Assembly (NCBI GenBank): GCA_030407085.1
Contig: CM059586.1
Coordinates: forward strand, 99,523,501 to 99,587,500
Direction: 5' to 3'
DNA: 64,000 bases
Origin: Trichopria drosophilae
Lineage: Eukaryota; Arthropoda; Insecta; Hymenoptera; Diapriidae
Under the pieces are notes generated by a model. That model ran no database searches. It was not told the DNA's origin and saw only the letters and a list, made by a program, of their open reading frames with translations. Numbering within the stretch: position 1 is the first letter of the stretch; each line of letters begins with the position of its first letter. The position numbers and the translations under genes are program-made. Shown piece by piece: positions 46,531-58,735 of the stretch.

Positions 46531-48470
46531 AAGGGTCTGATATCCAAGGCGCGCAACTCATCCGGAAAGAGATGCGATTGGAGCCAACGAAATGTGATAG
46601 TCTTTGCACGAGCGATAACCGAAGCCGTTAAAAAAGAGAGGACACTCCTATCTGATCGGTTTTTGATACGCCATGACAAAAGAATAGCGATGACACGAAT
46701 TAACCGATGCCAATCTGATACTTTAACAGTTAGGCGATTTAAAGCGTAATTTTCTTCAACGACTACATGAGTGTGAATTCGAGGCTCAAGAGGGGCATCG
46801 ACGTCTAAGGGTGGTGACAACTGAGGCCACTGATCCTCAGAATACTGAAGCCAGTCTGGTCCCTGTAACCATAAACTAGAAGTCACTAATTCTCGAGCCA
46901 ATATGCCGCGGGAGGCTAAGTCTGCCCGATTTTCAAAGGAGCGAACGTGTCGCCACTTGGCCGTAGGAATCATAGTCCGAATGTCAGACCCTCGGTTCAC
47001 CAGAAACGTCTTCCAACGAGTAGGAGGTTGATTGAGCCAGGCGAGGACAATCGTGGCATCCGTCCAGCAATACAGTCGGAATGATGCGAATCGAGGAAGA
47101 GACCTTAGAGATTTAAGAAGAAGAGCGAGTATGACGGCTCCACATAGCTCGAGCCGGGGCGTGGTGAGTTGCTTGAGAGGAGCAACTTTGGTTTTACTAA
47201 CCAAAAGAGAGACGGTGACGGTTCCGTCATCCAGTGTCGTCCTTAAATATATCACCGCTGCGTACGCGAGGCCGGATGCGTCACAAAAACCATGGAGCTC
47301 ACATTGAGCCTCGGTACTACGTGTCCTGAACCATCGAGGTAATTTTAACTGGTTGAGATGATATAGGTCATTTGCGATGAAGGTCCACTTTTCAATGACT
47401 GAGCTGGGAAGGGATGAATCCCAATCCAACTTGAGCTCCCAGAGTTGTTGCATGAGTATTTTTGCAGTCACAGTAACCGGAGATACCCAACCCAAGGGGT
47501 CGTAAAGACGAGCGATGAGAGACAAAAGGATACGCTTGGTAAATTGCGTAGGTGTTTCAAGATGTACTTGATAACAAAACGAATCGGACGACGGGGTCCA
47601 GAAGACACCGATAATTTTCATCCCTTCGCCTTGGTGGATGAGTTTACCTGTCGCGAGCCCATGGTTATCAGGACTGACCTCGGTAAGCAATTTATCATCG
47701 TTACTCGCCCACTTGCGCAATTCGAAGCCACCACCGCGAAGAAGAGCAACGACTTCATTGCGTAGAAGGCGAGCGCTGTTTTGGTCGTCGGCGCCAAACA
47801 GACAATCGTCAACATAAATCCCGGATTGTAAATTGAGCATCGCTCTTGGAAATTGAGGACAATCGTCGTTTATCAGCTGTTTTAAAACGCGTTGAGCCAA
47901 GAATGGCGCGCATGAAACGCCGAAGGTCACAGTGTTCAGCTGAAAATGTTCTATAGGTCTATCACCGGAAGACCGCCATACGATACGTTAGCAGTCGCGA
48001 TCATGTGGATCAATCCAAATTTGTCGGTACATTTGACCGATGTCTGCACTGAATACAAATCGGGAGAAACGCCATTGCGTTAAAACGTAGTTTATGTCCG
48101 CTTGAAGCTTCGGGCCAACATGCAAAGTGTCGTTAAGGGAGACACCTTTAGAAGTTTTACGCGAAGCATTAAAACGACACGAAGCGGCGTAGTTGAGCTA
48201 TTCTCTTTGAGAACTCCGTGATGCGGAAGGTAACAAATTGGATCAGTGTGCGCCTCCGTTTGCAGAACAGCGCTCATATGCATTTGCCTTACATAACCCT
48301 CCATGAACCCCTGATAAGCTATGTGGGATTTTGGATTGCTATAGAAACGTTTTTCGATGGATAGAAGCGAACGAATGGCATGATTGCTGCTTTCGCCAAA
48401 CACTGGTGTCGCGTCCTTGATGGGAAGCCGTACGACATACTTGCCGTTGGGTAGCCGGAAACATGCGATA
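46509..48470 (-). pseudogene. BEL/Pao reverse transcriptase and RNase H
   Basis: RT begins in broken frames (LPHHGVLKENSSTTPLRVV, then a shift near 48175, then a stop at 47988-47990 within the usual RD..QRIVWR motif). It then stays open from 47930 to 46509: TFGVSCAPFLAQRVL, catalytic YVDD, WVSPVTVTAKILMQQLWE, RNase H FCDASGLAYAAVIYL and PRLELCGAV, then FVNRGSDIRTM. The order and motifs are those of Pao/BEL pol. A single-base shift near 46520 separates it from integrase. Confidence 0.9.
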
Positions 48471-50415
48471 GGCCAGAAACCTCTTCAACTTCCCAGAACG
48501 TACGAATAAGTTGGGAAAGTTGAGGCTCATCCGAACATGTATGGACTCGGACGTGGGATGTGTACTTCACGGGAATGTCCGATGCGTGACCCGATAAAAT
48601 CCACCCGAAAATGGATCGTTGGGCTATGGGCTGCCCTGGAGGACCTTTGATAAGGCCGTCAAGGATAATCGAGCCATATAGATCGGCCCCTATGATCATT
48701 TGAATAGGGGATTGGGACTGAAAATCGTCCGCAAAATGCAGATGTCGTAAATGTGACCATTGTGAAGGAGATTCGGAGACATGAGGGATGTAGGATGTGA
48801 GAACCTTCAAGACAATAGCTTTGGTTGTAAGAGCTGGTTGGTCACTATCAATGGGAGTGACAGACAGAGATGTCGCAAATTTTGCGATTCCAACTGAGGC
48901 GCTACCAACGCCTGACACTTTGGTACAAATACGTGTTCGACGCGAATTGAGAGAGCTAACCACTCGCTCCGTTACAAGTGTTGCCGTCGAACCGGGGTCA
49001 ATAAGGGCTCGAATTTTTAGAGACCTTCCGTTCGTCGTGTGGACTAATACAAGAGCGGTAGCCAGAATAACCGGTGAGAGACTAGTGCGTGCATCTGATA
49101 CATTATGAGATCGAACTTCGTTTTGACCGGTTTGCACCTGGGCGCTGGAGGCGGAAGATGCCTGCGACTGAAAATCAACGGGTGCCCTGACGTCAGATTC
49201 CCGCGAGCTGTGCAGCATCGTGTGATGTCTTTGTTTACACCTAAAACATGTAAATTTACTTGTACACGCTGCTAATAAATGATTAGCTAAACAATTTACA
49301 CACAAATTATATTTCTTGACAAACTCAAAACGTTGCGTAGTGGTCATATTTTTAAACCTGTTACAAACATGTAATCCATGATCGCCTTTACATGCGAAGC
49401 GAATACGCCTTTTCCTTTCGACATTTAAAGTTTGCACGTGGGTTTTCGATTTAGACGTTGACGAGCTAGAATCGGATGCTGGTTTTTTCGAAGCTTCATA
49501 ATATACGGACTCAAGTGCCCGAGCTCGAGAAAGCAGAAAACTGCGGATCTTTGTATAAGTGGGATATTCGGTCTCAGTACTTAAACTTAACTCCCATGCC
49601 TTTCGAGTGACAGGATCCAATTTTAGCACGATCAAATAAACAAGAATCGCGTCCCATTGATCTGCCGGAAATTGCAAAGATTTTAAATTTGCGAGGGCCT
49701 CGCTTGACCTATCGTGTAAATGCAATAGACCAATGGCGTTTTCCTTTTGCATAATTGGCATCGAAAACAACATATCGAAATGTGCATTTGCATTCGTTAC
49801 CTTACAGGAATAACGATTCTTGAGAACTGTCCAAGCATTCGTAAAAGAAGTTTCAGATAATATAATGTGATTAATTAGAGCAGCTGGCTCTGATTCTAGC
49901 GACGATTTCAAATAATGGAATCTTTGGATGTTGTCGAGACTCGAATTATTAATAACGAGAGATGTAAAATAATTACAAAAATTCATCCAATTATCGGAAC
50001 GACCATTAAATTTGGGTAAAGAAATCTTGGGTAAAACCGTATTTCGCTATACATGGTGACTGCCGAAGACCGCAGAGGTAGACATCATCGGACTGGAGGC
50101 TGCATGTGGTATCAGGTTGTCAATGGCATCTTCAAGATCACCAAGCATGTCGAAATAGGCATTTTCAAATGACGGATACCGAAGTTCGGTGAAATACGGC
50201 AAGGTATTGAGATCATCATGGGATGCGACCTCTCGAATTTGTTGGCGAAGGGCACAACATTGAGCCCACAGTTCCTTCAGGTGTTCCATGCGAACCTTGA
50301 TACGTCCCACCGTGCGTTGAGATCCAATTGGGGCTTGTGCGGATGACCTCTGAATTTCTTGCATGACCGCTTCAATTTAAGCGATGAGATCAGTGGTAGT
50401 CAGAGCACCAGCCAT
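48319..50415 (-). pseudogene. BEL/Pao gag and protease region
   Basis: The frame begins at ATG 50415 (MAGALTTTDLIA) and meets a stop at 50377-50379. It resumes with MQEIQRSSAQAPIGSQ to a second stop at 50047-50049, then runs open from 50046 to 48319. The Gag core (PKFNGRSDNWMNF, FHYLKSSLESEPAALI) resembles the DUF1759 region of BEL gags. Two zinc-knuckle-like clusters follow (CVNCLANHLLAAC, CFRCKQRHHTMLH). The aspartic protease has ALIDPGSTATLVTE, with DPGS instead of the usual DSGS, then a conserved SVFG-like RSIFGWILSGH. The end of the frame shifts near 48470. Non-functional as it stands. Confidence 0.88.
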
Positions 50416-50994
50416 TATGGAATCACGTTTGAATTTGGTATTCTGTGTAAAGTCACCGAAATTAATAGACTGATACTGATCAGACTCACCAAATGCGAAT
50501 GTCAAATCCAGATCATCAGAATCATTCATGAGTATGAAACGAGTTAAAGTGTGAAATATTTCAGATTTGACAGGTTGACTCGAGTTTTAGAAAATTCCAA
50601 TAAAAAATGTAAATATTAAAATTCAAGAAAAATTCAAATGAATAAAAAGTTCAAAGAAAATTAGAGAGAATTTACCGACCAATTAGTACGATTTCGATAA
50701 ATCGTGTAGTCACGGAGGAGGAAGCGGACCCGATGACGACAACAGCGTCCTCAAAATGGCGGCTTTCGAAGCGTAGTGGCACCACAATGGCGAGCACGTT
50801 GTTCGGAAGTTGAAAATTTCAAAATTTTCACAGAAGATCGCTAATTGCACTGGCGTTTACACAGTCACAGTCCACTAGCACACTGAATTTTTCGAATGTA
50901 TGTTTTTCAGCTTCACTAGCTCTCTTCAAGAATCGATGCACTCACACACGAAAGAAAAAAAAGAGTCTTCACGATCCTGGCAGGATCGCCAAAA

Positions 50995-51375
50995 TGTTCT
51001 TGAATGGGTTAGGTGGTCGCCGAATCGTGAACCTCTTCACATGCGAAAAAGTGAGAGAGAGTGAGAAAAAACTGCGACGAGGGAACCGAGTTCCAATGAA
51101 TTGGCACAGAATGTAATTAACAGTACTTTTCTTTATTGAGCACACGGAGATACAGCTAATTTATTTATTTTATCGATTTGTGTATATAGATCGTTCAGAG
51201 TCTTTTCTGCTACTGACTTGCTCACACATCGATTGCGTGATTGAACCGAATCGGAGTGGACGCCGCACGAATGCGCCAAACAATATGTAAAATAGCCGCG
51301 AACGACAAAGTGATGCGTTCATACACTAAAGCAATTAATGGATTCGCGCGAAATCTTCAAACGCATAATGCAACA
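50995..51375 (-). repeat. BEL/Pao 5' LTR
   Basis: Upstream LTR relative to the minus-strand coding direction, 381 bp, with TG...CA ends. It abuts target duplication GGCGT on the outside and the primer-binding-site candidate on the inside. Confidence 0.92.
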
Positions 51376-52144
51376 GGCGTAAAAGAACTTATGCGCCCAT
51401 AGGTGATCACCGCGCCCGAGGGGCTGGCAAAGTACCCCTGGGGGAAGGGGGTCGAAACGTCGACATTTATGAAAAACTATAGGGTAATTTGTTTGCCGAC
51501 CTGACCAAATTCAATACTTTTTCAGATAATAGTCATACAAATTTTAAACCAGTTTTTATGGCATTATCGTTGACTTTAGGAAGAAAACGCATACAACCTT
51601 TATTGTCGAGAATTTCATGCTCTATCTTTTTTGTTTGAAACATTTTTTAATAAAGTTTGTATTTTTACAAAATAAATGCAAAAAACTACGAAGAAAATTA
51701 ATTGGGACTAATGTTTTTTAGTAATGGACGGATGCATCTGCGCCAAAATCTAATCAGATCTAAGTTATGACAAGACATGTATTTAAAAAATAAATTATGT
51801 CAATACGTTTATCCATACGCGAGTTATCGCGAGACAAAAAAACGGGATGTACTTACAAGATCAAGGACACAAATTTCATATTGTTGATTTGGGCTCCTTA
51901 GGGTCTGAAACGGCGACATTTGATGAAAAACTATAGGGTAATTTTCATACCCGAAGTCACCAAATTCAATACTTCCTCCAGACCTAAGGTCTGGGTCGAA
52001 GTATAAGGAACAAATATAAAACTTATATTATTTGAAGTGAAAAAGGGGTATAGTGAATACTTTTACCTTTGACTTGTAAAAAAAGGAGTGCGAAATTTGT
52101 ACATCAACTATTCTTAAACTCGTAGCATTCATATTTATGAACTT

Positions 52145-52587
52145 TGGTCGGCGTGATGGTCGTGTGGGCTAAGTCTTAGTCCGCCCGAATTGAACGTAGC
52201 GAAGGTCCCGAGTTCCAATCCCCGTCCGTGCAATTTTCTCTGCTTATGTCCAGTGTGGAATAACCGGGGAACCTTGTTGGGCGAAGGTACGAATTTGGGA
52301 CCGCTGTCAACCCCCGTCGGCAGTTATCGGTACCGTCTACGTCTTATCCGCGGCCGGTACGTCGTGGGTCTTATCTCGGATAAAGATGGGATAAACCTCG
52401 AGTCGTACTCGCTATATGGCACAGACCGACGAATCTGCTGGAGGTACCGACATTGGATGGGCGGGACTGGCTCTGGGTGGATGTTGTGTTCTCCATCTGC
52501 CTAGTTCTGTCATGTACCGTCTTTGTCCTGACGATTAAATGTCATTAACGCTTGGGAAAATTTCCTGTCCTTTGACCTTTTTTTGTC
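52145..52587 (+). mobile_element. tRNA-derived SINE, copy 2
   Basis: 443 bp are bounded by a perfect 15-bp target duplication CATATTTATGAACTT (52130-52144 and 52588-52602). The tRNA-like head has a B-box-like GAGTTCCAATCC. The body shares GGGCGAAGGTACGAATTTGG and GTCGGCAGTTATCGGTACCG with copy 1, then diverges. It ends in a T-rich tract rather than ATGT repeats, so the two belong to related subfamilies. The 104-codon frame inside is not a gene. Confidence 0.85.
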
Positions 52588-52611
52588 CATATTTATGAAC
52601 TTGAGATAATT

Positions 52612-52917
52612 ACTTCGACCCGCAGACCTTAGGTCTGGACGAAGTATTGAATTTGGTCACTTCGGGCATAAAAATTACCCTATAGTTTCTCATCAAATGT
52701 CGACATTTCAGACCCTAATGAACCCAAATCAACAATAAAAAAATTTGTGTCCTTGATCTTGTAAGTACGTACGTCTGTACGTCCGGACGTCCGTACGTCC
52801 CGTTTTTTTGTCTCGCGATAACTCGCGAACGGATAAGCGTAATGACATAATTTTTTGTTTAAATAAGTGTCTTGGCACACCTTAGATCTGATTAGATTTT
52901 GGGGCAGATCCCTCCGT
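52612..52917 (-). repeat. Repeat A, copy 3 (3' terminal piece)
   Basis: Begins with the terminal palindrome (ACTTCGACC...GGTCTGGACGAAGT) and continues into the second internal module in reverse orientation. It stops where the foldback at 52918 begins. Confidence 0.85.
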
Positions 52918-55035
52918 GAAAAATCAAAAAGCGTATCAATGCATTCTGATAAAATTTCAGAGTATTCTTTGACTCATTCCAAAGCAATATTGTTTTTAGA
53001 AAATTGGCTGTAAAGTCTGCAGTTTTCAAAAAAAAATTTGTTAAGTTTTAGAAAGTATTTTGAGCTTCTAGGCGCCATTTTGTAAGCCGCCATTTTGAAT
53101 TACGAATTGTGGCACGGTACATTTTAATACTGAGGGTCTATAACCTCGATGTTCTCACCTTACACACATTTCCCAACGCCATTTCGAGGTGATATTGATG
53201 TTTAAATGAAAAAGAAAATATAAAAATCCATGTTATTTTACAAAAAAAAAGTATATAACTTTTTTGCTATTCGTGATGTGGAAATTTTATTGAAAGATGC
53301 TAAAAGAGCATAACATTTTACGTTAGAAACAGTGGAGGTAAAATGTTTCCAAAGAACTTTATATACATATTATCGATGTTCAAATTGATGCTGAAAATGT
53401 GTCTGTCTCGTCCTTAAAGGTTAACACATATTTGGCTGATTCGAAGGAAATGTTTACGTCGATTTTATTTGAATTTCTGAATTAATTTTGAAATGCCGTT
53501 CTTACCGTTTATAGATGTGCTTTATCCATTCCCATTAAGATAATTTAAAAAAAAAACGCTTAATTAAGCATAATTTTCACAAAATAAGAAAATAATAATA
53601 AAAAGTCATATTTTTAGGATAAATTTTTTTCATTTTTCATTATTTCTTCTATCGAATCGTATTACATTATGAATGAAATGCCGACTTTCCTATGTGTTTT
53701 CATTTAGTGGATGGATAAATGATTCGAAATCTTCATATAAACCTCTTTTTGTTACTTTTATATCGATGCTTAAATATAAAGAATTTCAAATAACATAAAA
53801 ACAGCAGCAGAAGTCACAAATAAATTATTACTGAAAAAATAGACAAAATCATTGACTTGAGAGGTTACTAAAGTCATGAGTCGATAATGTAGGAATTTGC
53901 ACTAAAAAAATGTAAATTAAAAATAACTAAATCAATTAATCAAAATTCGGGTTCGGTACAAATAATTTTAATCATCTTATACGATCTTCTGAAAAATACC
54001 AAAGAAATCAAGAATTGATCGAGTGTTTTCTGAAATAGATAATTTTTACTTAGAATAAATAATCCGGCAACTAAAATTTGTCAATACTGAAGGTCTAAAT
54101 AAGGGTGTGTCACTATTATCGGCGGTGAGCTTCTGGAAGGATATCCCAAATCTACAAGATATATTGATGTGTCGTTTGTTTCTTCTATACGTAAATGTTG
54201 AATATATAATTAAGTACAGCAACTTATCGCAAGAAACAGGCGAAAATATTCAACTTTAAAGTAAAACCTTATATTCTAACACTCATCTTCAATATCCTAA
54301 TGAACCTTCCATTCCAATTTGTATATCTGTGTTCGCAAGGAAAAACCAGGTAACCCCACTTTTTGAAAACTTTACAAAAACGCATTTAAAGTTTCACATT
54401 TCCATTAAAGGCTGTGCAAATGTGATTTTTATTTTTTAAGTAATTCCGAACGACTACAGTGAATCCAAATTCCGATCTGAAAGATGGATTTAAATAAAAA
54501 ATCCATCCCGTTTGCGGTGGCTTCTCAATTTTTTTAAAAAATGCAGTTACGTGGTTTTTTCTTGCGACCACAGATATAAAGGGCTTTGGAAACATTTTAG
54601 CTTCACTGTTTCTAACATGAAATTTTATGCTATTTTAGAATCTTTTAATAAAATTTCGATATCATTAACAGCAAAAAAATATATACTTTTTTTTTTGTAA
54701 AATAACATGGATTTTTATATTTTCTTTTTCATTTAAACATCAATATCACCTCGAAATGGCGTTGGGAAATGTGTGTAAGGTGAGAACATCGAGGTTATGG
54801 ACCTTCAGGATTAAAATGTACCATGCCACAATTCGTAATTCAAAATAGCGGCTTACAAAATGGCGCCTAGAAGCTCAAAATACTTTCTAAAACTTAACAA
54901 ATTTTTTTTTTTGAAAACTGCAGACATTACAGCCAATTTTCTAAAAACAATATTGCTTTGGAATGAGTCAAAGAATACTCTGAAATTTTATCAGAATGCA
55001 TTGATACACTTTTTGATTTTTCAAAAATTCGAAAA
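52918..55035. repeat. 2.1-kb foldback with arms of about 450 bp
   Basis: Left arm about 52918-53366, right arm about 54570-55035: AAGCGTATCAATGCATTCTG pairs with CAGAATGCATTGATACACTT. Matching continues through GAGCTTCTAGGCGCCATTTTG and CAACGCCATTTCGAGGTGAT. The 1.2-kb centre is AT-rich and non-coding. The CGCCATTTTG module occurs in both arms. Confidence 0.8.
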
Positions 55036-55439
55036 ATCGAAATTTTGAAAAAAGTCATTTAAAAAATCGGAAAAAATTTGAGAAGGTTCTTCAACCAATT
55101 CTAAGACATTTTTGTTCAGAGGAAATTTCTTTGTCTTCAGTTTTGAAGGCTCGTTTCCTTTTACTAGCCTGTACTGTTAAGTTGAATGTACTTTCGCATG
55201 ATGACTCAGCCCGTATTCGATGCATTTTAGGCTGTACACACGAAGATATTCGTCTGTTAGCGATAAAATCATGTGTACTACTTGTTAATTATATGGGAAA
55301 AATAAAAGGTCAATGAGGCACCTCTTAAAATTATCCTAAGGTGCTCAGCCGGTGGGGTTTTCTTTAATATGTCATAAACTAACTTTAAAACTTGTATACG
55401 AGAGAACAAGAAAAGTCGACCAAAAAATGGGACATTCTA
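55036..55439. other. Stretch without a gene
   Basis: A 61-codon frame (55131-55316) has no recognised motif. Nothing else seen. Confidence 0.4.
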
Positions 55440-55734
55440 ATATATATACATATAATTCGTCAAAGATATCTTGAAAGTGTCGAAAAGATCTCCGACGGAT
55501 ATCTTTTAGATACTATAAGACATCTTTTAGATATATCGAAATAGTTATTTTCGTATCAAAAGCGTAAAAGAACTTATGCGCCCCTAGGTGATCTCCGCGC
55601 CCGAGGGGCTGGCGAAGACTACCCCTGAGGGGTAGGGGGTCGAAACGTCTAAATTTGATGAAAGACTATAGGGTAATTTTTTGGCCGAGGTGACCAAATT
55701 GAATACTTCGTCCAGGCTTGGTCTGGGTCGAAGT
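55440..55734 (+). repeat. Repeat A, copy 4 (internal deletion derivative)
   Basis: Starts at CATATAATTCGTCAAAG, runs to the first internal module (GCCGAGGTGACCAAATTGAA), and then passes straight into the terminal palindrome that normally follows the second module. This is what a deletion between the two internal direct repeats would give. Confidence 0.85.
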
Positions 55735-56942
55735 AATTACTTATTATGTAATTTAGTTTAAACTTTGTATTATATATTAAATTCTATTCACGTTTAAACA
55801 TTTTTTTCTATTTTAATCATAATAATAACGTTTAAAATTCAATTAAAATCACGAGTTGAAATTTACTTATTAAAGCTTACAAAATTACAAGTTTATTTAC
55901 AAGCTACAGCATCAATTAAAATCAAGAATCACTATTTATGTACAATTTAATATCAATATATATTTCTATTAATAAATAGTTAATGAATAATGAATATTTT
56001 TCTACTACTTTATTCTAAAACAAAATACACCTTTAAGCATGTATATTCAAGTATCGGTTTGTAAGTATTGGAAAGGCCCCCCTCCCCCTCCCCGAACCCA
56101 CCCATTCCGTCTACTTGCTCCTGTCCTTACGGTATCTTACTGTTGTCTTATGGGTTTCCTAGTATGGAAGAGTCTTTATGCCTACGTGTGATAAAAAATA
56201 ATTTTCGCACGTGAGACTTTACGCCCACAGTACGAAAATAACTATTTGTTGAAAGGGTGTGACCTAATGAACATTTTTTAATAAAAAAATATAAGCTATA
56301 AATAGTGTAAAATGTATGGAATGTATTTAAATCCTAAAAAAGTATTTAAAAAAATCCCGCATATTTTGTAATAAAAAAATTATATGATGTTTAATCCTAC
56401 GATGGGGATTCAGATTGATTTACGTATAAACATTCGAATCCCTATTTTGTCAATTTCAAATACATATAATTACAAGACAAATATGATAATAATGAATACG
56501 AAGGTTTGATTTTGAACACATATAGCCGTAAAAATTAAAATGCTGAATCATAAGGTTGATTAATAAATTTTTTATCAGGGATATAAATAATGTCAATGTA
56601 TTAGATTATACAAGAAAATCTTGTTTTGCAATCATTATTCTCCAAAATAACGAAATAGTAGCAATATTTTTCAACAAGCCGCCATATCTGATATACACAT
56701 CGTGAAATTACAAATTTCTACACATACATTTTGAAGGTCAAGCATCAAGAATATTTTTTATTCACTTAACGGGAATCTTTTTGTCCGATTTCTATGCAGA
56801 AATCTTGGTGAAAATAAAATAAACGATTTTTTTCGAATAATCGAACGCAGCGAGTTGTATTTGTATTTTTCGATAAGTTCGATCAATTTCACGTGAGATT
56901 TTTTTCAAACTCGGAAATATATGACAAAAAGACTTAATAGGT
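55735..56942. other. AT-rich stretch without a gene
   Basis: A C-rich run (CCCCCCTCCCCCTCCCC) lies near 56079-56095. No coding signal recognised in about 1.2 kb. Confidence 0.4.
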
Positions 56943-58106
56943 TACTTCCACCCAGACTAAGTCTGGACGAAGTATTGAATTTGGTCACTTCGGGCAAAAA
57001 AATTACCATATAGTTTTTCATCAAATGTCGACGTTTCAGACCCTAAGGAACCCAAATCAACAATAAAAAAATTTTTGTCCGTGATCTTGTACGTACGTAC
57101 GTCCGCACGTCCGTACGTCCCGTTTTTTTTGTCTCGCGATAACTCGCGAACGGATAAGCGTATTGACATAAATTTTTTTTTAAATACGCGTCTTGGCATA
57201 ACTTAGATCTGATTAGATTTTGGGGCAGATCCACCCGTCCATTACTAAAAAAAATTAGCCCCAATTAAGTTTCTTTGTAGTTTTTTGCATTTATTTTGAA
57301 AAATACAAATTTTATCAAAAAATGTTTCAAACAAAAAAGATAGAGCATGAAATTCTCTACAAAAAAGATTTTATGCATTTTCTTCCTGAAGTCAACGATA
57401 ATGTCATAAAAACTGGTTTAAAATGTTTATGATTATTGTCTGAAAAAGTATTGAACTTGGTCATCGCGGCAAACAAATTACCCTATTGTTTTTCATCAAA
57501 TTTCGACGTTTCGACCCCCTACCCCCCAGGGGTATTCTTTGCCAGCCCCTCGGGCGCGGTGACCACCTACGGGCGCGAAGTTCTTTTACCTCCTTGATAC
57601 GAAAATAACTATTTCGATATATCTAAAAGATGTCTTATAGATATCTATAAGATATCCGTCATAGATCTTTTCGACACTTTCAAGATATCTTTGACGAATT
57701 ATATGTATATATATATTGTATATATAATATCATAATAATACAGACAGTAATTAGTAAAACACAGTAAACATGTAATATGCATCGAATAGTCTATTAGAAT
57801 ACAAGGGCATGAAGTAAGTGTTTTGCAACTTTTATTTATTAATACTTCGGCTGGCCTGTTGTCGGGGTCGAAGTTTTGAAAATGCTCATTTTCAATTTTC
57901 ATACATATAAGAAACACTATATTGTTGTAACATATCTATCGAGGCCACTTGGACCTAAATATGATTGGACCAAATATCAATATAATTTTATAAAATAATT
58001 GAAAGCTGTTAGTAAACAAACGAGTCTTATGGAATAGCCGACTCTCCACTGGGTCGAAGTTTCTGAGCGAGCGAAGCGAGCGAGGCACCACGCCAACACT
58101 AGTTTA
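56943..58106 (-). repeat. Repeat A, copy 5 (full length)
   Basis: Full-length reverse-orientation copy, from the terminal palindrome (ACTTCCACCCAGAC...GTCTGGACGAAGT) to CCACGCCAACACTAGTTTAA. It lacks the hairpin insertion of copy 1 and so shows the empty site. Confidence 0.88.
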
Positions 58107-58171
58107 AGATTGTAATCAAATTCGTTAACGGTACAACAATATAATGTATATCGGCATGTAAGCGCAAAGAG

Positions 58172-58210
<39 letters not shown>

Positions 58211-58735
58211 GAAGTAGGAAATTTGCAAGTGAAACCGAAGAAAGTTCTTCTGGCGCATGCGCGAAGAGTGTGGTGCCAACAAGCCGGTATTTCGATGAGG
58301 CAGGCAGTCGGTACTAGACTCTCGGTACCAAGGGACGCTCGTTCCTTTTTCGCAATATCGGTATCCTCCTGTAAATAAGTCAAGTATGTACTATCTTGTG
58401 CTGGATAAAGATTCACGAGTTAAAAAACCCAAACGACGATTCGTGATCAAGAACCAACAAAGTTTCGTGCCAGTTCGAATGGTTGTGATTCACTACTCTG
58501 CAATCAGGGACCATCGCTAAGAGGAATCGCTAACGATCACGCAGCGGACTTGATTTTTGGAGAATCCGTTTTTGGAACAATTTTCATGAAATTATTTATC
58601 GCTGGCTAGAAGTACAGGTTACCGGTATTTCTTTGCTTCAATAAAGTTGGACTACCTATAACGGGGACGCCCGTGCACATCATTCGCGAAAATCGATGCC
58701 ATTTTGTAGACGAACACCATTCCTCGACCAGGTAT
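58107..58735. other. GC-richer stretch with GA microsatellite, function unknown
   Basis: A (GA)n run lies at about 58160-58206. The following 500 bp have balanced composition, no long frame, and AATAAAG near 58640. This could be an LTR, a 5' UTR or an untranslated exon; I cannot decide. Confidence 0.3.

Larger units (their letters stand above)
44814..51375 (-). mobile_element. Complete but mutated BEL/Pao LTR retrotransposon
   Basis: 6562 bp are flanked by the 5-bp target duplication GGCGT (44809-44813 and 51376-51380). LTRs of about 381 bp begin TGTTGCAT and end AAGAACA on the coding (minus) strand. Next to the 5' LTR lies a primer-binding-site candidate TGGCGATCCTGCCAGG. Next to the 3' LTR is a purine tract ACGGGGGG. 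Gag, protease, RT/RNase H and integrase follow in the BEL order in what should be one frame. I count at least seven disabling changes: stops at 50377-50379, 50047-50049 and 47988-47990, and frameshifts near 48470, 48175, 46520 and 45780. By eye the LTRs differ at about ten sites and one indel, so the insertion is not very recent. Confidence 0.95.
44292..52008 (+). repeat. Repeat A, copy 2, split by the BEL/Pao element
   Basis: 44292-44813 and 51376-52008 together match repeat A copy 1. The 3' end carries a short palindrome (CCAGACCTAAGGTCTGGG within ACTTC..CGAAGT). The BEL element between them is flanked by GGCGT, so repeat A was the target. Confidence 0.88.

Noticed and set aside
47032..47307. 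Plus-strand ORFs across the BEL element
   Set aside because: Antisense shadows of the minus-strand pol frame.
51976..52008. Helitron 3' hairpin at the end of repeat A
   Set aside because: A terminal palindrome is present, but I saw no CTRR end or TC start, so a Helitron call is not justified.
57977..58416. ORFs with serine/leucine runs over the GA microsatellite
   Set aside because: The SLSLSL stretches are translation of the dinucleotide repeat, not a protein domain.
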